Source of the DNA: Phycisphaerae bacterium
GTDB lineage: Bacteria > Planctomycetota > Phycisphaerae > UBA1845 > PWPN01
Length of the DNA stretch: 64,000 bases
Reading direction: 5' to 3'
Assembly: GCA_030372985.1 (NCBI GenBank)
Contig: JAUCQB010000120.1
Span: 181,319 to 245,318, forward strand
The notes under the pieces are model-generated. The model saw only the letters and a program-made list of their open reading frames with translations, did no database searches and was not told where the DNA came from. Below, piece by piece: positions 33,790-42,451 of the stretch. The position numbers and the translations under genes were made by a program. Positions within the stretch are counted from its first letter, which is position 1. Every line of letters begins with the position of its first letter.

Positions 33790-34185
33790 GGGGTCTGGCT
33801 CCTTTTTGCCTGATGCGGTTCACGCAGGGAAGTGGGCAGGCTCAACAAGGCCGGCCGGTATTGGGTCACGCGAAACAGCCCGCAAAAAGGTGCCTGACCC
33901 CCTCTCCGAAAAGGGCAGTGGCGTACCGGGGTCTGGCTCCTTTTTGCGTGATGCGGTTCGGGCAGTGAATTGGGCAGGCTCAACAAGGCCGGCCGGTATT
34001 GGGTCGCGCCAATCAGCCCGCAAAAAGGTGCCTGACCCCCTCTCCGAAAAGGGCAGCGGCGTACCGGGGTCTGGCTCCTTTTTGCCTGACGCGGTTCACG
34101 CAGTGAATTGGGCAGGCTCAACAAGGCCGGCCGGTATCGGGTCGCGCGAATCAGCCCCGCCAAAAGGTGCCTGACCCCCTCTCAT
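33790..34185. repeat. 138-bp tandem repeat with REP-like hairpins (2.8 units)
   Basis: Units begin at 33793, 33931 and 34069 with GTCTGGCTCCTTTTTG, exactly 138 nt apart. Each junction forms a long imperfect hairpin: AAAAAGGTGCCTGACCCC (33884-33901, 34022-34039) with GGGGTCTGGCTCCTTTTT (33928-33945, 34066-34083), 16 of 18 paired. The interior GGGCAGGCTCAACAAGGCCG block is nearly invariant. As 138 is a multiple of three, several frames stay open, which creates misleading ORFs. The array ends 14 nt before the start of wecB. Confidence 0.85.
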
Positions 34186-34198
34186 TCAGGAGACTTCC

Positions 34199-35287
34199 TT
34201 GAAGATCATCAACATCTGCGGCGCCCGGCCCAACTTCATGAAGATCGCCCCGCTGATGCGGGCGTATCGGCAGCACCCGGCCATCGAGGCCATGATCGTC
34301 CACACCGGCCAGCACTACGACGAGAAGATGTCGGACCTGTTCTTCCGCGAGTTGGAGATCCCCGAGCCCGACATCAACCTGGAGGTCGGGTCGGGCAGCC
34401 ACGCCGCCCAGACGGCCGAGATTATGAAGCGGTTCGAGCCGGTGGTCATCGAGCAGCGGCCGGACTGGGTGGTGGTCGTCGGGGACGTCAACAGCACGAT
34501 CGCCTGTGCCCTGGTGGCCAAGAAGCTGGGCGTGCGGGTCGCCCACGTCGAGGCCGGCCTGCGGAGCTTTGACCGCACGATGCCCGAGGAGATCAACCGG
34601 CTGCTGACCGATGCGATCTCGGACCTCCTGTTCGTCAGCGAGCGGAGCGGGATCGAGAACCTGCGACGCGAGGGCGTCGACGGGGACAAGGTGCACTTCG
34701 TCGGGAACGTGATGATCGACACGCTCAGGAGCAACCTCGAGAAGGCCGAGCGGTCGAGCATTCTGAATGATCTGGGGCTGGAGCCGCTGCGGTACAACGT
34801 GGTCACGCTGCACCGGCCGAGCAATGTGGACAATGCCGATTCGCTGGGCCGGATCGCCAAGTTTCTTGACGTGGCTCAGCAGGATCTGCCCACGGTTTTC
34901 CCCATGCACCCGCGGACGCGGAACAATCTTCAAAAGCTGGGTCTGGCCGACCGCTTCGCGGCCATGAAGCAGCTTCGGATCGTCGAGCCGGTGGGGTACC
35001 TCGATTTTCTCAAGTTGATGGGCCGTGCGGCCGTGGTGCTGACCGATTCGGGCGGAATCCAGGAAGAAACGACCATCCTGGGCGTCTGGTGCCTCACGCT
35101 GCGCGACAACACCGAGCGCCCCGCAACCATCACCAACGGCACCAACCGCCTGGTCGGCAACGACCCGGCCAAGGTGATCGCCGCATACAAAGAATGCCGC
35201 AAATCCCCCCCAGCCAAAACCATGGTCCCCGAAAAATGGGACGGCCACGCGGCGGAGAGGGTGGCGGAGGTGCTGGTGAGCGGCTGA
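34199..35287 (+). CDS. wecB: Non-hydrolysing UDP-N-acetylglucosamine 2-epimerase
   Basis: Interconverts UDP-GlcNAc and UDP-ManNAc, providing a precursor for surface polysaccharide. 362 residues with the family blocks CGARPNFMKIAPLMRAY, VHTGQHYDEKMSDLFF, HVEAGLRSFDRTMPEEINR, TLHRPSNVDN and LTDSGGIQEETTILG (active-site Asp, Glu and His regions). The start is TTG 34199 with AGGAG 6 nt upstream; no ATG matches the family N-terminus. It directly follows the 138-bp repeat array and is the first biosynthetic gene of the locus. Two more epimerases of the same fold occur at 41125 and 54858. Confidence 0.92.
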   Translation: MKIINICGARPNFMKIAPLMRAYRQHPAIEAMIVHTGQHYDEKMSDLFFRELEIPEPDINLEVGSGSHAAQTAEIMKRFEPVVIEQRPDWVVVVGDVNSTIACALVAKKLGVRVAHVEAGLRSFDRTMPEEINRLLTDAISDLLFVSERSGIENLRREGVDGDKVHFVGNVMIDTLRSNLEKAERSSILNDLGLEPLRYNVVTLHRPSNVDNADSLGRIAKFLDVAQQDLPTVFPMHPRTRNNLQKLGLADRFAAMKQLRIVEPVGYLDFLKLMGRAAVVLTDSGGIQEETTILGVWCLTLRDNTERPATITNGTNRLVGNDPAKVIAAYKECRKSPPAKTMVPEKWDGHAAERVAEVLVSG

Positions 35288-35290
35288 GCT

Positions 35291-35375
35291 GGAAGCTTAT
35301 AGCTGTTAGCCAAGAGCCAAGAGCCAAGAGCCAAGAGCTGAAAGCTGACCGCTGACTGCTGAGCGCTCGAAACGA
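35291..35375. repeat. AGAGCCAAGAGCCAAGAGCC word repeat
   Basis: AGCTTATAGCTGTTAGCC, then perfect tandem copies of AGAGCCA, then AGCTGAAAGCTGACCGCTGA. It fills the gap between wecB and the secreted protein and uses the same words as 4827-4861. Confidence 0.7.
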
Positions 35376-35384
35376 GCCAATGCC

Positions 35385-36488
35385 ATGAAGACCGGGACAC
35401 TCATCATCTTCACGCTGGCGGCAGCCCTGGCGAGCGGGCCCGCCTGTGCGACGGGCCAGGTGCCGACCAGCCAGCCGCTTTTGGGACTGACGGTTGAGGA
35501 GCAGATGCGGATTCTTCGGGGGCTGCCCGAACTGCCCAAGGTGCATTACTGCTGGGGTTTTACCGGCCACGCCAGCGAGTGGGAAGGCAGGCCGATCATC
35601 CCGTTAAGTGATCCGCGACTGCCGGAATACGTGCGGATCTGTCATGGCATCGGACTGGCGGGGACAATCCCGCCGAAGTATGCCCGGCAGGCGGTTAAGC
35701 TGTGTGCCGATGTCAACCGCAGCAAGCCGAAGATTCCGGCAACTATCGCCCTCAATTACTCGCTGTGGCACTATAAGTTCCCGCCTCGCCCCGCGCCGCC
35801 GACCGATCCGGACCCCGGTGAGATAGCTCTTTTCGAGAGTCGCATGAGGGCACTCAAGGCGGAAATCAACAGGGCCAACGCTGGACTGGGCAGTGATGTA
35901 AAGGTCGGGGCGATCCTGTTCGACTGCGAGCGGTGGACCTACAAGGCGAGCAGTGAGGCAGGCGCGGCCGAGTGGAACGCGGCGATCAATGCCAAGTTCA
36001 ACGCCGGATACGAGGCGGCGAAGAAGCTCTTTCCCGGTGTGCCCGTGGACTGGGCCTACCTGGGTACCGCTCCACGCAGTTCAGACTGGACGAAGATCAA
36101 ACATGACTCATACAGCGGAGGGCAGTATTGTCCCGGCGACTTCAGGGTCCAGACGTACAACTTCCGGCGACTGATTTCGCAGGCGGTCGCGGACGGGCAA
36201 GACCGGGTGCTCGTCTGGCTGTCGGCGGGGGCAACCGGCACGCTCGATCCGAAGCCTGGCAATCCGTGGTATGCCCGTTGGACGCCGCAGCAGGATTACG
36301 ACAGCGCCAACTCGTGGGAGATGGGGCGCCTGTTGAACTCGCGTACCTATCCCGGTCACGGCGAACACTGGGAGCGCGTCACGGCGGTGATCTGGTTCCC
36401 GCAGCCCTGGCACTGCCCGCATTGGTTCAAGCATTTTGTCATGTACTGTCGCGGGGCGGCATGGCACCGACTGGAGGCCGAGCGATGA
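35385..36488 (+). CDS. Secreted protein of unknown function
   Basis: 367 residues with a clear signal peptide (MKTGTLIIFTLAAALASGPACA, cleavage near 22-24). No domain was recognised. The mature part is rich in aromatic residues (WAYLG, WHYKFPPRP, YARWTPQQDYDSANSWEMG, VIWFPQPWHCPHWFKHFVMY), with the string GAILFDCERW around 185, which would fit a TIM-barrel glycoside-hydrolase-like fold, but this is a guess. It sits inside the polysaccharide locus, so a role in polysaccharide handling is possible. Its stop overlaps the ATG of a short frameshifted gene (ATGA at 36485). Confidence 0.75.
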   Translation: MKTGTLIIFTLAAALASGPACATGQVPTSQPLLGLTVEEQMRILRGLPELPKVHYCWGFTGHASEWEGRPIIPLSDPRLPEYVRICHGIGLAGTIPPKYARQAVKLCADVNRSKPKIPATIALNYSLWHYKFPPRPAPPTDPDPGEIALFESRMRALKAEINRANAGLGSDVKVGAILFDCERWTYKASSEAGAAEWNAAINAKFNAGYEAAKKLFPGVPVDWAYLGTAPRSSDWTKIKHDSYSGGQYCPGDFRVQTYNFRRLISQAVADGQDRVLVWLSAGATGTLDPKPGNPWYARWTPQQDYDSANSWEMGRLLNSRTYPGHGEHWERVTAVIWFPQPWHCPHWFKHFVMYCRGAAWHRLEAER

Positions 36489-36653
36489 AACGATTGCTGA
36501 CCATTCTGGTGCTGCTGTCATCGGCTTTTCCCTGCCGGGGGGGCGGTCACGGTGCCGAGGGTAGAATCGGGAGAGACTTCTGACCGTGCCTCCACGGCGT
36601 ACTGGTACGAAGGCACGCTCCGGGCAGTCGGCCCGCACCTACGGCGAGCGTGA
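36485..36653 (+). pseudogene. Frameshifted small secreted protein
   Basis: ATG 36485 overlaps the previous stop. The frame gives a signal-peptide-like MKRLLTILVLLSSAFPCRG and then meets a run of seven G (about 36537-36543), after which it ends at 36583. If the run had six G, the frame would continue AVTVPRVESGETSDRASTAY and WYEGTLRAVGPHLRRA to a stop at 36651. The coding look of both halves suggests one gene of about 55 residues broken at a homopolymer, by mutation, phase variation or sequencing error. Confidence 0.45.
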
Positions 36654-36752
36654 AGGATCCCTTTGGATGGAGTCACCTGGTCGCGAGTTGAGACCAGTTT
36701 TCATCTGGGCGGCCTGGCCAGCCGTGGAAGATCCGGCGGTGCCGATCTCCCG

Positions 36753-36761
36753 TGCTATAAT
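36753..36761 (+). promoter_or_regulatory. Extended -10 promoter before the amidotransferase gene
   Basis: TGCTATAAT is a perfect extended -10 element (TGn-TATAAT), 82 nt upstream of the ATG at 36843. No good -35 is present, which extended -10 promoters tolerate. A GCCCG/CGGGC hairpin lies in the resulting leader. Confidence 0.5.
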
Positions 36762-36842
36762 CCCGCAGGCGTTGCCCGCTGGGAACCTGCACGGGCGCCA
36801 AACGGAAAGTTCAGCTGCTCACTAACTGCGAGGAAGGAAGAC

Positions 36843-37949
36843 ATGAGGATCTGCTCAAAGTGCGTGCTACCGGAAACGTATCCAGAGACTTCGTTTGACG
36901 ATAACGGGGTGTGTAACTTCTGCAGAAGCTTCCGACCATTCCGCCCTGAGCCCCAAGCGCACCTTGAGAAAGCCCTCAAGAAGGCGAGAAGAGAGGCGAA
37001 GGGGCAATACGAAGTCCTGGTGCCTTTCAGCGGAGGCAAGGATAGTTCGTACGTTTTATACCTGGCCGCGAAGGTATACAAGCTCAAGATTCTATCCTAC
37101 ACGTACGATAATGGATTACTCACCCCGCCGAGCTTGGACAACATCCGCGCGGTAACGCAGACTCTGGGAGTTGACCATCTTTTCTTCAAGCCGTCTGCAC
37201 CCTTGCTCATGCGGCTCTACAAGGCGGCCCTCGTCTGCTCAGGGGAGATGTGCGGTCCTTGCGGTATCGGGATTGTGCGCAGCTATCGCCGCGTTGCAAT
37301 GGCCTATGGAATCCCGGTTGTGCTGCAGGGAGCGGTGCCCATGGAAGAGGGTTCTGGTTCGCCGGAAAGCATTTACGATTGCGCCAGATTCCGAGCGATC
37401 ATGGAGACTTCGGGCGGTGTGACGAAGGACGAGCTTGAATCATTCTTCATGTTCCCCATCAGAAGTGAGCTTGCCGAGTTCATCATGCTGAGATTCGGAA
37501 AGCTTCCCCGGGAGATTCCGCTGCTTTACTATCACCCCCGAAAAAGCGAGCAGGAAGTCAGAGATCTGCTGGTCAACGAAACCGGCTGGAAAGACATGTC
37601 CGAGACGAATCTGTCAAAGCACTTCGACTGCCTCGCGGAACCGTTCACAAATTATGTCAGGGAAAAAAGGCTCGGCTATTCTCGAAGAACCTGTCAATAC
37701 AGCAACCTTATCCGGCTCGGCGAAATGACGCGCGAGGAGGCCGTTAGGCGGCTTCAGGAGGAGAAACCCGACGAAGAACCGCCCTGCACAAACCAGGTCC
37801 TCGAACGTCTGGACGTGCCCCGGCAGGCATTGGACGGGGTTCTCCGCGTCCCGCCTCTGGCATACGAAGAGAATTGCATGCGCAAATCCAGGGTGTTGTC
37901 CATGGCCCGGGCCGCGAAGAGAACCCTGAAGAGAGTCTTGGGTAAGTGA
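36843..37949 (+). CDS. PP-loop N-acetyl sugar amidotransferase (WbpG-like)
   Basis: 368 residues. N-terminal zinc-ribbon-like CSKCVLP...VCNFC (C4, C7, C24, C27) and the ATP-pyrophosphatase PP-loop SGGKDSS (63-69), then the cysteine-rich VCSGEMCGPCGIG. The family turns the carboxyl of sugar acids such as ManNAc3NAcA into an amide, using ammonia supplied by HisH/HisF-like partners. Genes for making ManNAc3NAcA follow directly, so an amidated sugar acid is a reasonable product. No hisH or hisF homologue is nearby. The start has GAGGAAGG upstream. Confidence 0.85.
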   Translation: MRICSKCVLPETYPETSFDDNGVCNFCRSFRPFRPEPQAHLEKALKKARREAKGQYEVLVPFSGGKDSSYVLYLAAKVYKLKILSYTYDNGLLTPPSLDNIRAVTQTLGVDHLFFKPSAPLLMRLYKAALVCSGEMCGPCGIGIVRSYRRVAMAYGIPVVLQGAVPMEEGSGSPESIYDCARFRAIMETSGGVTKDELESFFMFPIRSELAEFIMLRFGKLPREIPLLYYHPRKSEQEVRDLLVNETGWKDMSETNLSKHFDCLAEPFTNYVREKRLGYSRRTCQYSNLIRLGEMTREEAVRRLQEEKPDEEPPCTNQVLERLDVPRQALDGVLRVPPLAYEENCMRKSRVLSMARAAKRTLKRVLGK

Positions 37950-38348
37950 CGCTCCATTGTCCGACGGTCCACCGCCACCCGAAAGTGAGACTGAACTACG
38001 CCACCGTGCTTGCGTTCGCCCGCAACGGCGCGGGTTGCGCCGACTTGATACCCTCGTCGAAGCGAAGCCGGGGGGCCACCATTGTCTCGGCAGTCGCTGT
38101 AGGTTCGCGGGTATCAGCCACGGTACGGTCCGCAAGCAACGTGGGCCGGGCCTGGCATGCGGTCGCCGCTCGGGAGTGGCGATACAAACGAATCTGTTTC
38201 AAGTCGGCCAAACGTCTTGCAGGGAAAGGCCGTGAAGGACAATGACACGTGGGAGCCGGTGAATGCCTGGCGTTGAGATGTTCGAGATGAGAACGGTCGC
38301 AGGCGTCAGCCGGTCGGGGGACTGTTTGTGAACGAGAGGGCAACGGGC
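37950..38348. other. 400-nt gap without a gene
   Basis: Between the amidotransferase and the WlbA-type dehydrogenase. No convincing ORF, promoter pair or terminator was found. Short frames here have no ribosome-binding site. Confidence 0.4.
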
Positions 38349-39302
38349 ATGAAGCGGTTTGTTTTGATTGGAGCGGCCGGGTACATCGCGCCGCGTCACC
38401 TGAAGGCCATTAAGGAGACGGGCAACGTCCTTGTCGCGGCCCTGGATAAGAGCGATTCGGTCGGCATCCTGGACTCGTATTTCCCGAACGCCGACTTCTT
38501 CACGGAGTTTGAGCGGTTCGACCGGCACGTGGAGAAGCTCCGTCGCAGCGGGCAGGGCGTCGATTACGTGTCGATCTGCTCGCCGAACTACCTGCACGAC
38601 GCTCATGTCTACTTTGCGTTTCGGATCGGCGCCGACGCGATCTGTGAGAAGCCGCTGGCGATCAATCCCTGGAACGTCACCGCGCTGATGGACGCATCGC
38701 GGGAGACGGGGCGTCAGGTGAACACGATCCTGCAACTGCGCCTGCACCCGGTGATCCTGGAACTGCGGGAGCGGGTTCGGTCGGCCCCCGCCGACAAGGT
38801 GTTCGACGTCGACCTGACGTATGTCACGTCGCGGGGCCACTGGTACATGGCCTCGTGGAAGGGGGACATCAGCAAGTCGGGAGGGGTGGCGACGAACATC
38901 GGCGTTCACTTCTTTGACATGCTGGCGTGGATCTTCGGCCGGCCCAAAGCCAATATCGTTCACGTCTCCGAACCGCAGCGGGTGGGCGGGTATCTTGAAC
39001 TGGAGCGGGCCCGGGTCCGGTGGTTGCTGTCGATCGACCGGAACGATCTGCCTGTTGCCCCCGCGCCGGGCAAGCCGATGACCTACCGCTCGATCAAGGT
39101 GGACGGTCAGGAGGTCGAGTTCTCCGAGGGCTTCGCCGATCTGCACACCAGGAGCTACACCGAAATTCTCGCCGGGAGGGGGTTTCCGCCGGAGGAGGTA
39201 CTGAACTCTGTCGAGATTGTCTCGGCCATCCGCAACGCGACGCCCGTGGGTCTCAAGGGCGACTACCACCCGATCCTCGGAACGAGAGAAAGGAGGAGCT
39301 GA
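38349..39302 (+). CDS. wlbA: UDP-GlcNAcA 3-dehydrogenase (WbpB/WlbA)
   Basis: Gfo/Idh/MocA-family enzyme, 317 residues, that oxidises C3 of UDP-N-acetylglucosaminuronic acid with NAD+. N-terminal fold [18 protein letters not shown], then [12 protein letters not shown] and [11 protein letters not shown] (the EKP motif with the catalytic lysine), and [20 protein letters not shown] in the substrate domain. The ATG at 38349 follows GAGAGGG. It forms a four-gene set with wlbB, wlbC and wlbD, and its stop overlaps the wlbB start (TGATG). Confidence 0.9.
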   Translation: MKRFVLIGAAGYIAPRHLKAIKETGNVLVAALDKSDSVGILDSYFPNADFFTEFERFDRHVEKLRRSGQGVDYVSICSPNYLHDAHVYFAFRIGADAICEKPLAINPWNVTALMDASRETGRQVNTILQLRLHPVILELRERVRSAPADKVFDVDLTYVTSRGHWYMASWKGDISKSGGVATNIGVHFFDMLAWIFGRPKANIVHVSEPQRVGGYLELERARVRWLLSIDRNDLPVAPAPGKPMTYRSIKVDGQEVEFSEGFADLHTRSYTEILAGRGFPPEEVLNSVEIVSAIRNATPVGLKGDYHPILGTRERRS

Positions 39303-39934
39303 TGCCCGGCGGTGAAATGCGGGAGCGGTCGGGTCCGGGCGGGGTGTACCTGGTCCATGAGAGCAGCTACGTCGATGAGGGCGCGGTCGTCGGCGAGGGC
39401 ACCCGCGTGTGGCACTTCTCCCACATCATGGAGGGTTGTCGGATCGGCCGATCGTGCAGCTTCGGGCAGAACGTTCTCGTTTCCAGCAAAGTTAACATCG
39501 GCGACAACGTCAAGGTGCAGAACAATGTCTCCATCTACGACAACGTGACACTGGAGGATGACGTCTTCTGCGGTCCGAGCATGGTGTTCACCAACGTCGT
39601 GAACCCGCGGTCGCACGTTTCGCGCAAGGACGAATACAAGGCGACCCTGGTCAAGCGGGGGGCGACGATCGGTGCGAACGCGACGATCGTGTGCGGACAC
39701 ACGATAGGCGAATACGCCTTCATCGGGGCTGGCGCGGTGGTCACCGGCGACGTTCCCGCTTATGCGCTGGTGTACGGGAATCCCGCCCGGCAGCATGGGT
39801 GGATGTGTCAATGCGGCGTCCGTCTCGATTCGGGCACGGATCGTTTCTGTTGCCCGGCTTGCGGCGACCCGTATGAACTGGCAGGGGGAGTGCTCAGGCC
39901 TCTGCCGCACCGCGAGGCTGAAGGGCGGTCATAG
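39302..39934 (+). CDS. wlbB: UDP-3-amino sugar N-acetyltransferase (WbpD/WlbB)
   Basis: Left-handed beta-helix acetyltransferase, 210 residues, that acetylates the 3-amino group made by WlbC. Hexapeptide repeats run from about 45 to 160 ([40 protein letters not shown]). The C-terminus has a small zinc-ribbon-like [20 protein letters not shown], also seen in related acetyltransferases. AGGAGG lies just before the start, which overlaps the wlbA stop. Confidence 0.9.
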   Translation: MPGGEMRERSGPGGVYLVHESSYVDEGAVVGEGTRVWHFSHIMEGCRIGRSCSFGQNVLVSSKVNIGDNVKVQNNVSIYDNVTLEDDVFCGPSMVFTNVVNPRSHVSRKDEYKATLVKRGATIGANATIVCGHTIGEYAFIGAGAVVTGDVPAYALVYGNPARQHGWMCQCGVRLDSGTDRFCCPACGDPYELAGGVLRPLPHREAEGRS

Positions 39935-39985
39935 TCAGGACCGGCGTCTGGGTCCGATCTTGAGCGGAATGGTAAGAGTTAAGAC

Positions 39986-41092
39986 ATGAAGGTACCTCTT
40001 CTCGATCTGAAGGCGCAGTACTCGACGATCCGCGGGGAGATCGCAGCCGCCATCGAGCGGGTCCTGGAGAGCCAGCAGTTCATCAACGGCCCGGAGGTCA
40101 AGCAACTCGAGGAGGCCCTGGCCGCCTACAGCGGCTGCACGCGCGCGGTCGGCGTCTCGAGCGGCACGGATGCCCTGCTTGCCAGCCTCATGGCCCTGGG
40201 GATCGGAGACAACGACGAGGTGATAACGGTTCCCTACACTTTCTTTGCCACCGTCGGATCGATCTGGCGCACCGGCGCCAGGCCCGTCTTCGTCGACATT
40301 GAGCCGGAGACCTTCAATATCGATCCGAGGCTCATCGAGCGTGCGGTCACCGAAAGGACCAAGGCGCTGATCCCCGTTCACCTGTTCGGGCAGTGTGCCG
40401 AGATGGACCCCATCCTGTCGGTGGCGTCAAAGCACGGCCTCGCCGTGGTGGAAGACGCCGCGCAGGCCATCGGCGCGACCCACAAGGGACGCAAGGCGGG
40501 CGCGATGGGGACGCTGGGCTGCCTGAGCTTCTTCCCGTCGAAGAATCTCGGCGGTCTCGGTGACGGCGGCATGGTGCTGGCCAACGACGAGCAACTGGCC
40601 GAGAAGGTCGCGCTGATCCGGCAGCACGGCAGCAAGCCGAAGTACTATCACCGGCTGGTGGGAGCCAATTTCCGCCTCGACACGCTCCAGGCGGCGGCGC
40701 TGCTGGTCAAGCTGAAATACCTCGATATGTGGTCGGCCAAGCGCCGGGGAAACGCCCGGCTGTATGACCGCCTCTTTGCTGGCTTCGAAGCTGTGAAATG
40801 CCCGGTCGTGCGGGAGCACAACGTCTCCATCTACAACCAGTATGTGATTCGCGTCGGGCCGCGACGGAATGCCTTGCTTGCGCACCTTAAGGAGAACGGC
40901 ATCGGGACCGAGATCTACTACCCCCTGTGCCTTCACGAGCAGGAGTGTTTCAGGAGCCTGGGCTACAAGAGGGGTGATTTTCCGCACAGCGAGCTGGCGG
41001 CCGACGAGACCCTGGCATTGCCGGTCTACCCCGAGTTGACACCCGAGCAGATCGAGTACGTCGTCGCAACGGTCAAGGGCTTTCTCTCCTGA
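39986..41092 (+). CDS. wlbC: UDP-3-keto sugar aminotransferase (WbpE/WlbC)
   Basis: DegT/DnrJ/EryC1 PLP aminotransferase, 368 residues, that uses glutamate to aminate the 3-keto sugar from WlbA. Seen: PLLDLKAQYSTIRGEI start, SSGTDALLASLMALGIG, DEVITVPYTFFATVGSI, VVEDAAQAIGATHKG and the PLP-lysine loop FFPSKNLGGLGDGGMV. It is 51 nt after wlbB and 32 nt before wlbD. Confidence 0.92.
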   Translation: MKVPLLDLKAQYSTIRGEIAAAIERVLESQQFINGPEVKQLEEALAAYSGCTRAVGVSSGTDALLASLMALGIGDNDEVITVPYTFFATVGSIWRTGARPVFVDIEPETFNIDPRLIERAVTERTKALIPVHLFGQCAEMDPILSVASKHGLAVVEDAAQAIGATHKGRKAGAMGTLGCLSFFPSKNLGGLGDGGMVLANDEQLAEKVALIRQHGSKPKYYHRLVGANFRLDTLQAAALLVKLKYLDMWSAKRRGNARLYDRLFAGFEAVKCPVVREHNVSIYNQYVIRVGPRRNALLAHLKENGIGTEIYYPLCLHEQECFRSLGYKRGDFPHSELAADETLALPVYPELTPEQIEYVVATVKGFLS

Positions 41093-41124
41093 CCATGGGA
41101 GCATGCCTCAACGGAGCGACGCGG

Positions 41125-42237
41125 ATGGACGGCTTAATGAAGGTTTTGACGGTTGTGGGGGCTCGCCCCCAGTTCATCAAGGCGGCCACCGTGAGCCGGG
41201 CGTTCGCTGCTCTCAACCGCTCGCAAGGGCAGGAAGTGGTCAATGAGCGGATCGTCCACACCGGCCAGCATTACGATGCCAACATGTCGAAGGTTTTCTT
41301 TGACGAACTGGAGATCCCGCCGCCGGCGATCAATCTCGAGGTGGGATCAGGGAGCCACGGCCGCCAGACGGCGGCGATGCTGGAGCGTCTGGAAAGCATC
41401 ATCGTCGAGCAGGCCCCTGACTGGGTGCTGATCTACGGGGACACGAACTCGACGCTCGCCGGGGCGCTCGCGGCGGTTAAGGTGCACATACCTGTCGCGC
41501 ACGTGGAGGCCGGGCTTCGGAGCTACAACCGGGCCATGCCCGAAGAGATCAACCGTCTGGTGGCGGACAGCGTGTCGACACTGTTGTTCTGCCCGACCCA
41601 AACGGCGGTGGACAACCTGCGAAAGGAAGGCGTGACCCGGGGCGTTCATCTTGTGGGCGACGTCATGTATGACTCCGTCCTGTTCAATACCTCGCTTGCC
41701 CGCCGGAAGAGTGACGTACTGGCGCGGCTGAACCTCGAACCGCGATCGTTTTTCCTGGCGACCATCCATCGGGCGGAAAACACCGACGATCCGGAGCGCC
41801 TGGCGGGTATTCTGCAAGCACTGCGGGAGACCAGGACCCGCATCGTGTTGCCCCTGCATCCCCGGACGCGCAAGACCCTGGGCGACGGATTGCGCAGGCT
41901 GAGCCCCAAGGTGCAGATCGTGGATCCTGTGCCCTATCTGGACATGCTGATGCTCGAATCGAACGCCCGCGTGATCCTGACAGATTCGGGCGGCGTGCAG
42001 AAGGAGGCCTATTGGTTCGGCGTCCCCTGCGTGACTCTCAGAGACGAGACGGAATGGGTTGAACTGATCGCCTGCGGCAGCAATCGGCTGGCGGGAGCCG
42101 ATCCGGTGGCAATCGGAGAGGCCGTCCGATGGGCCGAAGAGGCCGCTGCGGCGATGCGGCAGAGGAAACGCGTCGATCTGTACGGAGACGGCAAGAGCGC
42201 CGAGAAAATCGTCGCACGCCTGATGGACTCCAGGTGA
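41125..42237 (+). CDS. wlbD: UDP-GlcNAc3NAcA 2-epimerase (WbpI/WlbD)
   Basis: 370-residue member of the non-hydrolysing UDP-GlcNAc 2-epimerase family. Blocks: VVGARPQFIKAATVSRAF, VHTGQHYDANMSKVFFDELE, HVEAGLRSYNRAMPEEINR, TIHRAENTDD, LTDSGGVQKEAYWFGVPC and LRDETEWVEL. The QKEAYWF variant and the preceding wlbA-B-C genes fit WbpI, which makes UDP-ManNAc3NAcA. ATG 41125 has GGAG 8 nt upstream; ATG 41137 is an equally family-like alternative. Confidence 0.88.
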   Translation: MDGLMKVLTVVGARPQFIKAATVSRAFAALNRSQGQEVVNERIVHTGQHYDANMSKVFFDELEIPPPAINLEVGSGSHGRQTAAMLERLESIIVEQAPDWVLIYGDTNSTLAGALAAVKVHIPVAHVEAGLRSYNRAMPEEINRLVADSVSTLLFCPTQTAVDNLRKEGVTRGVHLVGDVMYDSVLFNTSLARRKSDVLARLNLEPRSFFLATIHRAENTDDPERLAGILQALRETRTRIVLPLHPRTRKTLGDGLRRLSPKVQIVDPVPYLDMLMLESNARVILTDSGGVQKEAYWFGVPCVTLRDETEWVELIACGSNRLAGADPVAIGEAVRWAEEAAAAMRQRKRVDLYGDGKSAEKIVARLMDSR

Positions 42238-42451
42238 GGTGTGGTTCAGGTCATGGCGTGCGTGCTGCAAGCACGGATGCTTTCAGAGCGATGTGTATGG
42301 CGGCCATCCGATCGTCAGGCACCAGTGCTGTTCAGACAACACATCAGTCATGATCGATTCAGGGACTGTATCGGCAGCAGCGGCTAGGGGTGGATTCTCT
42401 TTATTGGGTGCTAAGCAGGACAGGGCGTCTTCTGAGGCAGAAGGCCAAAGC
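42238..42451. other. Gap before the methyltransferase
   Basis: 214 nt without a supported gene. An in-frame ATG at 42350 could extend the next gene by 34 codons, but it lacks a ribosome-binding site and conserved sequence. Confidence 0.35.

Noticed and set aside
33696..34163. Long frames on both strands across the tandem repeats
   Set aside because: They stay open because the unit is 138 nt, a multiple of three. There is no ribosome-binding site or family, and the DNA is better explained by hairpin repeats.
33790..34185. CRISPR array
   Set aside because: The whole 138-bp unit is conserved, with no short repeat plus variable spacer pattern, and no cas gene is near.
38328..38348. Upstream GTG start for wlbA
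   Set aside because: The seven extra codons are not family-like and include the ribosome-binding site of ATG 38349.
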